Assembly: GCF_019249725.2 (NCBI RefSeq)
Contig: NZ_CP137559.1
Location: 2,191,501 to 2,255,500, forward strand
Length of the DNA stretch: 64,000 nucleotides
Source of the DNA: Segatella hominis
GTDB lineage: Bacteria > Bacteroidota > Bacteroidia > Bacteroidales > Bacteroidaceae
Direction: 5' to 3'
The first letter of the stretch is position 1, and each line of letters begins with the position of its first letter. Made by a program: the position numbers and the translations under genes. Under the pieces are notes generated by a model. It saw only the letters and a program-made list of their open reading frames with translations. It was not told the DNA's origin and made no database searches. Positions 57,848 to 64,000 of the stretch are shown piece after piece.

Positions 57848-58563
57848 ATGATATTCCAGTTTCTTTTGTTTGACAATACTTTATCAGAGATAGGGAGTTT
57901 ATAGCTCGTTACTCCATTCAGTGTACTACTGATAACCTGTGTATCAAGCTCCATATTTTCATATATAGCTCCAAGCAATGCCCTTACATAAGGGGTGTAT
58001 GCCAAGGACAATTCTGCAAGTTCTTGCTTTTCTTCCTGCGAAAGTACTTCTATTGCCTTGCAGATGTTTGTTACACATTCATCGGGTGATGTTGCTGGAA
58101 TTTCCTTTATCAAGCGCAACGCATCCAGTATCCTAAGCAATGGGATATTGCTTGAAGTGATAATATTTTCCTGCAAGAGGAAAGAAACCTTCACGCCATT
58201 TCGGATAGTAGGGCGACGATATTTGTTGGTACCTATTAATATAGATGAACTTATCTGAGTGGTAAGTCCCATAGATGCAAATGCAGCTGTTCCTGTTATG
58301 TAACCAACTATTTTTCCATCTTGCTCCAGAAAGTCTTTTACGAGTTCTGAGTCGGAAGGTTTCAGCGTTCCAAATATTGTTTTCTTAGGGATATAGTATT
58401 TCCCCTTAGCTATCTTCAGCAATTCGCCTTGGAGCACAAGACGGCTGAGGGCCTTGGCGAGTGCAGGCTGATACCGCATCTCCACACCAAAGTCTCGTGT
58501 TGTCAGTACAACTCCAGCAGGAGTTGATGACAATTTTTCTTTTATCTGTCTTGTTATAACCAT
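57844..58563 (-). CDS. AbiEi-type antitoxin (DUF6088)
   Basis: The 239-residue protein begins with a winged-helix domain (SSTPAGVVLTTRDFGVEMRY, LVLQGELLKIAKGKYYIPKK) and continues with the DUF6088/AbiEi C-terminal domain (KIVGYITGTAAFASMGLTTQ, RPTIRNGVKVSFLL). AbiEi proteins neutralise the AbiEii toxin and repress their own promoter by binding inverted repeats. The toxin gene that overlaps it is truncated, so this antitoxin is an orphan that may still regulate itself and protect against related toxins. Confidence 0.85.
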   Translation of the reverse strand: MVITRQIKEKLSSTPAGVVLTTRDFGVEMRYQPALAKALSRLVLQGELLKIAKGKYYIPKKTIFGTLKPSDSELVKDFLEQDGKIVGYITGTAAFASMGLTTQISSSILIGTNKYRRPTIRNGVKVSFLLQENIITSSNIPLLRILDALRLIKEIPATSPDECVTNICKAIEVLSQEEKQELAELSLAYTPYVRALLGAIYENMELDTQVISSTLNGVTSYKLPISDKVLSNKRNWNII

Positions 58564-58585
58564 ATTACGTTTCTTTTTTCGATTG

Positions 58586-58635
58586 CAAAGATAGCAAAAA
58601 GTCTTGTTTTTTACGTCAAAAACTTGACTTTTTGC
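58586..58635 (-). promoter_or_regulatory. Promoter and operator of the AbiEi gene
   Basis: Minus-strand TATCTTTG at 58586-58593. Directly upstream the 10-bp inverted repeat GCAAAAAGTC/GACTTTTTGC (58594-58603/58626-58635) spans the core-promoter spacer, the expected place for an autorepressor. Confidence 0.65.
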
Positions 58636-58698
58636 GTTTATTTAAACTTTTTTATCCCATTACATCACTATTGTTTCATTCGTTATATACAAAAACAA

Positions 58699-58734
58699 TT
58701 ATCCCGATAGGCAACAATATGCCTATCGGGATAA
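58699..58734 (-). terminator. Terminator of the SusCD/C10 operon
   Basis: TTATCCCGATAGGC (58699-58712) pairs perfectly with GCCTATCGGGATAA (58721-58734); on the minus strand AATTGTTTTTG follows. Confidence 0.8.
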
Positions 58735-58775
58735 TCCATATATATATATATATCTACATTTTCAAAAAATCTGCT

Positions 58776-60515
58776 TTACTGTGGCTGCAAAGTATAATCA
58801 ATCTCACCATCCTGAGGACGATGAATGACTACCAATGTCTGATAGGTATCAAAGGTCTCATCCCAACCATCAAACTTCATCGGCAACTTGTCGATAGGGA
58901 AATAGCCATCGCCCTTGCCACCATAGCCATAGTTTACATGCACACGTCCCTGCTTGTCATAACCATCGATGACGAAAGAATGAGAGAAATAGTCTGCCTC
59001 ACCATTCTTATAAGAAGTACCGCCATAAAGCACTGGGCGACCGGCACTCAACTCGCGGAATACAACCTCCTTCCAAAGCTTGGCATCCTGCGCATTAGGA
59101 TAATCACGATAACCGTAATACTTCACTATGTAGCCAAACTTGGCAGGAAGTCCCGTTGCTGCCTCGGATGGATAGGCGGAGCTGACGCCCGAACCATAAG
59201 TGGTATTCACTGCCTCTCCACAATGAGCCATCAACTGAGCCACGGCATTTGCCTGGGCATCGGTGTATTCCACACCCTCGTAAGTAGGCAACATCTGGTT
59301 CCAATCAATCTTGGTGCCATCGGCATACTTTTCAGGATACTGATAATAATTCATAATCTGAGCCAAAGCCGTAGCCACACAGCCCGTAAGCGATGGTTGA
59401 CCATTATCTAATGGAGTGGCATTATAATAAGGTGCATACTGATTCCAGGTTGTGGTGAGAAGCGCAGGAACTTCTTCCTTGCAGCCCTCAGGGATGTCAT
59501 CACCCTCGCTCCAGGTGAATTCATCGTAACCACCTTCACCTACCTGGTTGCCATCATAATCGTTCAGGTAAGAATAGAACCAGACATCACCCTCTTCCTT
59601 GGTGCCATCAAACTCAGAATAACCGCCAGCTGTATAAAGACTTACATAATACTGGCTGCTTACATAGAAAGCATAATAGCCATTGCTTGCCGTACCCACA
59701 GGAGTAATCTCGGTAGAACCCTCCGGAACGGTGAAGCTGATGCTATAGCCTTCCTCGCCAAACGGTTTATCGATGGTATAGGTACCATCATCGTATGCCA
59801 CGATGGTTGCCTTGAAACTGGTGCCCAAACCTACGGATGTATAAGTACCGTCAGCTCGCCAAAGCTCACTCTTGGTGCGCTGGAAGGTGAGCGAGATAGG
59901 CTCAGAATCGGCATAGTTCTCATCGTTGCTCGATGCGATAATCTGGATGGTATATTCGCCGATAGGCAGGTCGGTAAGGGTCACACTGTTAGTTTCCACA
60001 CTACCCGTCTTCACCTCGCCATCTACGGTATAACTGTACTTGTAGTAATCGGCATGCTCCACTGCCGGCCATGAAATCGTGACACCGCCATTACCGGTTT
60101 CAGCCGTAGGAGTAGGCTTAACCAGCGGAGTCTTGGCATTGGTGGTTGCCTTGAGGGTTGCGATAGGCGAAGTGGTCTTATCGCTGTTCAAAGGCGAATA
60201 TGCCCATACCTTCAGGGTGTAGGTGCTGCTAGGCTTCAAGCCCGTGGTAACTACAGATGTGGCAGCGGTTACACCACCCTGCACTACCTTTTCATCAGCA
60301 TCGTAAAGTTCGTAGGCATACTGGGAAGCGCCAGCCACAGGCTGCCAGTTGAAAGCCAGCGAACTTACCGTCTTGCTTCCTTCGGTAACAGCAGGAGTCT
60401 CCAACTGCGTCTTCACCACATCGTCACTGCTGCAGGCAGTGAAGGTTGTGGCAAGGAGGAATGCTGCCATCAGCAGCATCCCCATCTTGCGTATTATTGA
60501 TTGATTCTTTTTCAT
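58776..60515 (-). CDS. C10-family (streptopain-like) cysteine protease lipoprotein
   Basis: The 579-residue protein has a lipoprotein signal (LLMAAFLLATTFTAC), two fibronectin type III-like domains (about 40-130 and 132-215), a further beta domain and the C10 protease domain near 355-575 with the catalytic Cys in LTGCVATALAQIMNYYQY and His in YFSHSFVIDGYD. It should act at the cell surface. It is the last gene of an operon with SusC, SusD and another lipoprotein, so it probably degrades the protein or glycoprotein that the SusCD pair takes up. Confidence 0.92.
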   Translation of the reverse strand: MKKNQSIIRKMGMLLMAAFLLATTFTACSSDDVVKTQLETPAVTEGSKTVSSLAFNWQPVAGASQYAYELYDADEKVVQGGVTAATSVVTTGLKPSSTYTLKVWAYSPLNSDKTTSPIATLKATTNAKTPLVKPTPTAETGNGGVTISWPAVEHADYYKYSYTVDGEVKTGSVETNSVTLTDLPIGEYTIQIIASSNDENYADSEPISLTFQRTKSELWRADGTYTSVGLGTSFKATIVAYDDGTYTIDKPFGEEGYSISFTVPEGSTEITPVGTASNGYYAFYVSSQYYVSLYTAGGYSEFDGTKEEGDVWFYSYLNDYDGNQVGEGGYDEFTWSEGDDIPEGCKEEVPALLTTTWNQYAPYYNATPLDNGQPSLTGCVATALAQIMNYYQYPEKYADGTKIDWNQMLPTYEGVEYTDAQANAVAQLMAHCGEAVNTTYGSGVSSAYPSEAATGLPAKFGYIVKYYGYRDYPNAQDAKLWKEVVFRELSAGRPVLYGGTSYKNGEADYFSHSFVIDGYDKQGRVHVNYGYGGKGDGYFPIDKLPMKFDGWDETFDTYQTLVVIHRPQDGEIDYTLQPQ

Positions 60516-60540
60516 CGTTTTCTTTCTTTAAAAAGTTTCA

Positions 60541-61521
60541 TTACTCTGCGGCTGGAATATTGGTGCTGTCCCAATACATATATATATAGGTATAGCCCGA
60601 TTCATTGCCGTCTGAATAATAGATATAAGGAGTCTGGAAGCCGGCGTATGATGTGGTTGAACCACTCATGTCGATGGATGCATAGTCATCGCTTGTGGTA
60701 TCCAGATAGAAGTTGATGTAGCTGATGCCCTTGTCAGCTCCCTCTGGTGTCCAGCTGGCATACTCATAGTTATCAGCATCCTTCATCAGATACCAGTAAG
60801 TACCGCCATCAGGATCGTTCATATAATGGTCGGCTGGCATGAAGATACCCTTCCAGGTGCTTCTGTCGGAAGCAGAGAATGCCGAAGTGGTCCATGTGCC
60901 GTTGGCATCCTGCGGAATAATATAGAAGCCCAGGTTGATGCCAGAACCCAGATAGTTCTCGATGTAGAACTTGTTCTGACCCTCCAACTGATAGATATCT
61001 GACTTGACTGATGGGAAGATATCGCTCTGATACATGAAGGTGGCATTCTCCACTACCTTGACCCAACGGGCCACCATCACCGTGTAATTAAACACCGGAG
61101 AACCATCTACCTTGACATAAGGATTCGTGGCAGCCTCATCCAGATGGATGGAAAACTGATATGACTGAAGTGCCTGGAGACCAGGACAAGCTACGGAAAG
61201 AGTTGCCTCTGATTCACCATCCTTAAACTCCACAGCAGCAGGAACCTTGAACACGGCATCTGCCTTATCCACAACCACAGGGATGGAAACATCGCCCTTG
61301 GTGTTCTGGCGCTTCACCTTTAAATCAACCGTTGGTCGAGCCGCATATTCCTCAGGAGTAAGCACCTCGCTGGCTGCATTGGCTGCAGCAAAGTAGGCTC
61401 CCATATTATCCTCCGCCACTTTCTGGGCAGGCTGATAATCATCATCGTCGCTACATGCAGTGAAGGCAGTGATGGCCATACCCACAAGCAGCATATATAA
61501 TAAATGTTGTAACTTTCTCAT
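60541..61521 (-). CDS. Surface lipoprotein of the SusCD operon (SusE/F position)
   Basis: The 326-residue protein has a lipoprotein signal (LVGMAITAFTAC) followed by an acidic surface-export-like stretch (SDDDDYQPAQ). Residues 65-150 are Calx-beta-like (VSIPVVVDKADAVFKVPAAV), and the rest (YQLEGQNKFYIENYLGSGIN, then WTTSAFSASDRSTWKGIF) is beta-rich. It lies between susD-like and protease genes, 23 and 25 bp away, so it is a substrate-binding partner of the system. No named family was recognised beyond that. Confidence 0.75.
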   Translation of the reverse strand: MRKLQHLLYMLLVGMAITAFTACSDDDDYQPAQKVAEDNMGAYFAAANAASEVLTPEEYAARPTVDLKVKRQNTKGDVSIPVVVDKADAVFKVPAAVEFKDGESEATLSVACPGLQALQSYQFSIHLDEAATNPYVKVDGSPVFNYTVMVARWVKVVENATFMYQSDIFPSVKSDIYQLEGQNKFYIENYLGSGINLGFYIIPQDANGTWTTSAFSASDRSTWKGIFMPADHYMNDPDGGTYWYLMKDADNYEYASWTPEGADKGISYINFYLDTTSDDYASIDMSGSTTSYAGFQTPYIYYSDGNESGYTYIYMYWDSTNIPAAE

Positions 61522-61544
61522 TTTTCTTGTTCTTTTTAAATAAA

Positions 61545-63311
61545 TTACTCTGCCGTGATGGCACCAGATGGATTTGGACCAAGCACCACTGCCGGGTTTC
61601 TATCCTTCTCATCCTCAGGAATCATATAGTTCATCCAAGGTGCCACATAGCCGGCATAAGAGTTGAGCTGATAGTTTGGCTCGTAGTTGCTGCCTGCATA
61701 ATGGCGCTTGATAGGGAGATTGAGACGCTTGTAATCGAAGAACACCAGGCCCTCACCCCACAGTTCGATGCGACGCTGCACCATCAGGGCTGTGATGAAA
61801 TCGTCCATGGTCTTTGCCTTGCACTTGTAGGAACCGTCGGTGTAACGATACGTGTTCACGAAGTCCTGCAAAGCCTGGGCTGCTGCCTCTACACCCTGGG
61901 TGTGAGCAATGGCCTCGAAATAATCAAAGTACATCTCCTCTACACGCATCAGCGGCAGCGAAGCAATCTGACCGGTCTCCAGGTCGTTCTTGGTGATACC
62001 GCCACTACCTGCACGGAACTTCATGTTGGCATACTGAGGAAGCTTGGCCCACTGCTCACCCGTCATCTTGGTCTTGTAGCCCGCAGGCACACTGTCCTTG
62101 CCAGCCGCATTGATCTTCTCTCCGGCATCAGCAGGATTTACCCAACTCTGGCGGCGCCAGTCTTTCACGGAAATCTTGTCGTAGAGTGCCTTGCTGATGC
62201 AGCGGTATGAGTTATACTGAGCCATGCTCCAAGCTGCCTCCGAGCACATCCAGCCCCAGAAGGTGTACCACTCTGATGTGTTAATCTGCTCCTTGCTGTT
62301 AACAAGCGTACCGAACATCCAGGAATCGTTGGCAGTGTTGAAGCCCGTATTGGTATCCGACCACTCCGCTTCTGTCAGTGGCTTGTAGGTATCGGCATGG
62401 ATGGCCTTCTGCGCATATTCAGCAGCCTTGGCAAAGCAGTCGTTAGCAGAAGTGATGCCCAACTTGCCATATCCGTCTTCGTTCTTATCGGCCTCAATCT
62501 GCTTGGCAAGGTCGTCGGCACTCTGCTCAAAGCGGGATGCCATGGCAAGCCACAGACGGGTTTTCAGACCATAGATTACACTCTTGTCCATGAAAGCCTT
62601 GTTGCTTCGGCTGTAACCGTCCAGCGCCTCCTCAGCCAGGTTCAGGTCGTTCATGATGAAACGGTACATGGTGTAGAAAGGCGCACTAGGGTTGTTGCCC
62701 AGTTCCGTCTTGCTGGTAGTTTCCTTTACGATAGGCACCGTGAGTCCATATACTCCAGCCTTCTCAGCGGCATCATCCAGAGTAGCCACACCCGTCTTGC
62801 GATATTCATAGAGTCTGTACAAGTCGAGATAGAGCATGGCACGATAGCCGTAGCCCTGTCCCATATAAGGCGCTGCACTCTTGTTGCCACCCTCCACCGA
62901 ACTCTTGGCGGTAGAGATGACATTATTGGCATTCTTGATGAATGCATAATAGTAGTAGAATGGATAATAATATGCGTAGCGCAGAGTAGATCCATCCTCT
63001 GTATACGACCAGTAGTTATAGCCATTGTCGCTCATCGGGAAATCCTCGCAGAGCAAATCGCGCATGTACATCTGGCAAGGATAACCCCAGTCCTGGGTAT
63101 AGTCGCTACCGCCGTAGGTATTCCAGGTGGTGAGGAAAGAAGGAAGACTGTTGGCAAGATATTCCAACGACTTGCTTGAGGAACTGATCTGCCCAGGCAC
63201 CGCCTGATTGTTCGGATAGGTTTCCTCTATACAGCTGCTGAGGCTCAGCACACCCAGTGCCATCCCCATCGCTGCGATGATATGATTGATATTTCTTTTC
63301 ATTTTGTTCAT
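61545..63311 (-). CDS. SusD/RagB-family nutrient-binding lipoprotein
   Basis: The 588-residue protein has a lipoprotein signal (MGMALGVLSLSSC) and the SusD/RagB plan: N-terminal TPR-like helices (GYGYRAMLYLDLYRLYEYRK), NAKAIHADTYKPL-like mid region (AQKAIHADTYKPLTEAEW), and the C-terminal LIxQRRxELxxE motif as VQRRIELWGEGLVFFDYKRL. It caps the SusC barrel and binds the substrate. It lies 23 bp downstream of the susC-like gene. Confidence 0.94.
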   Translation of the reverse strand: MNKMKRNINHIIAAMGMALGVLSLSSCIEETYPNNQAVPGQISSSSKSLEYLANSLPSFLTTWNTYGGSDYTQDWGYPCQMYMRDLLCEDFPMSDNGYNYWSYTEDGSTLRYAYYYPFYYYYAFIKNANNVISTAKSSVEGGNKSAAPYMGQGYGYRAMLYLDLYRLYEYRKTGVATLDDAAEKAGVYGLTVPIVKETTSKTELGNNPSAPFYTMYRFIMNDLNLAEEALDGYSRSNKAFMDKSVIYGLKTRLWLAMASRFEQSADDLAKQIEADKNEDGYGKLGITSANDCFAKAAEYAQKAIHADTYKPLTEAEWSDTNTGFNTANDSWMFGTLVNSKEQINTSEWYTFWGWMCSEAAWSMAQYNSYRCISKALYDKISVKDWRRQSWVNPADAGEKINAAGKDSVPAGYKTKMTGEQWAKLPQYANMKFRAGSGGITKNDLETGQIASLPLMRVEEMYFDYFEAIAHTQGVEAAAQALQDFVNTYRYTDGSYKCKAKTMDDFITALMVQRRIELWGEGLVFFDYKRLNLPIKRHYAGSNYEPNYQLNSYAGYVAPWMNYMIPEDEKDRNPAVVLGPNPSGAITAE

Positions 63312-63334
63312 GTCTTATTGTTTTTGTCGTATCT

Positions 63335-64000
63335 TTAGAACTGCACAGAGATGCCTCCGGTGAAGGAACGAACCTGCGCATAGGATGATTCAGAAGAAGT
63401 ACCCCAGAAGCCGCCACGAGGGTCGAAGCCCTTGCGCTTGCTCCAATAGTAGAGGTTGTCGCCCGATACATATACTCGCAGGTTGCTCAATCCTAAACTA
63501 TTTACCCATTTTCGTGGGAAGGTGTAGCCCAGGTTGATATTCTGCAGGGTAAGCGTGGAAGCATTCGTCAGGAAGCGGTCGGAAGTGATGGCCGAACTGG
63601 TATCCACATCCTTCACGGCATACTGGAAGCGTGGGATATCAGAATTGGTATTGGTTTCTGACCATGCCTTCAGGATATCCTTGTGCAGGGAGAATCCGGT
63701 GTTGCCGGAAGATGGATTACCCATCAAAGCCTTGTAACCGTAGTCGATGGCCTTGCCGCCCAGACTGTAGTTGAAGGTGATGGAGAAGTCGAAGCCCTTG
63801 AATGCCAGGTTGCTGCTGAAACCTCCATAAAGGTCTGGGTCTGGTGTACCACAGTTGAAATAAGAGGCTGCGGTGGAGGATGTAGTTGTGGTCAGTTCGC
63901 CGGTAGCCTCATCCTTCACATACCAGGAAGACTCACCATCTGCCGTAACTCCGGCATATTTCTTCAGGCGGAAGGTGTGCATAGGCAGACCCTCGCCATA
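63335..64000 (-). CDS. SusC/RagA-family TonB-dependent transporter (C-terminal part)
   Basis: The frame is open to the right edge and gives about 220 C-terminal residues. They show the SusC end: GGFSSNLAFKGFDFSITFNY, GYKALMGNPSSG, LTLQNINLGYTFPRKWVNSL, NLRVYVSGDNLYYWSKRKGF, DPRGG and the final SFTGGISVQF. The protein forms the outer-membrane barrel of the uptake system together with the SusD-like lipoprotein. The signal, plug and most of the barrel lie outside the window. Confidence 0.93.
   Translation of the reverse strand, partial: YGEGLPMHTFRLKKYAGVTADGESSWYVKDEATGELTTTTSSTAASYFNCGTPDPDLYGGFSSNLAFKGFDFSITFNYSLGGKAIDYGYKALMGNPSSGNTGFSLHKDILKAWSETNTNSDIPRFQYAVKDVDTSSAITSDRFLTNASTLTLQNINLGYTFPRKWVNSLGLSNLRVYVSGDNLYYWSKRKGFDPRGGFWGTSSESSYAQVRSFTGGISVQF

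Overview
The window looks like chromosomal DNA of a gut Bacteroidota, most likely Prevotella/Segatella. The evidence is the -7 promoter element TAnnTTTG in front of many genes, a SusC/SusD pair, a FISUMP-type secreted protein, a BT4734/VirE-type primase, an HU-type DNA-binding protein followed by a 32-residue smalltalk protein, and a flavodoxin gene followed by DUF2023. No rRNA, tRNA or CRISPR array was seen.

Layout. 0-5 kb: tail of an outer-membrane barrel gene, then metY, a small membrane ORF and cysK (sulfur amino-acid synthesis), then a membrane-anchored Ser/Thr kinase. 5-15 kb: a structured non-coding RNA candidate, a UDG-like gene, secreted proteins, a duplicated TM2-TM2-DUF2752 cassette, and a DUF4143 ATPase with tandem-repeat arrays in front and imperfect direct repeats on both sides. 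15-25 kb: a Tricorn-like protease, flavodoxin/DUF2023, a leukocidin-like lipoprotein with an Ntn hydrolase, a membrane LuxR-type regulator, a DnaQ-like exonuclease, and two remnants of AAA ATPases.

25-49 kb is an accessory (defence) island, almost all on the minus strand. It starts with mobile-element genes (DUF5675, primase/ATPase, DUF3127, antirepressor). Next come a PanA/MqsR-like toxin-antitoxin pair and a large restriction-type operon: GHKL (MutL/MORC-like) ATPase, Z1 helicase-like ATPase, PD-(D/E)XK nuclease, AIPR protein, C5-cytosine methyltransferase, an S24-peptidase fusion and two unknown proteins. After that come a PIN toxin pair, an Abi_2/AbiF-like HEPN gene with its own short terminated leader RNA, an unknown gene with a near-identical leader design, two convergent small RNAs, and a HEPN/MNT pair with a broken HEPN. 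The island ends with HU and smalltalk genes on the plus strand.

49-64 kb: decayed genes (aldo/keto reductase, DUF1703 ATPase), a complete IS3-family element with five reiterated end-like repeats at one end, nhaD, a further ATPase remnant behind a 22-bp palindrome array, HipBA, an AbiEi-type antitoxin whose toxin is truncated, and a SusC/SusD/lipoprotein/C10-protease operon running off the right edge.

The strongest leads for something undescribed are the S24 and two-gene extension of the MORC-type restriction operon, the pair of leader RNAs at 44.7 and 46.4 kb, the tandem operator-like arrays (22, 23 or 33 bp period), two of which lie in front of ATPase genes, the IS with reiterated ends, and the 250-nt RNA at 5.1 kb.
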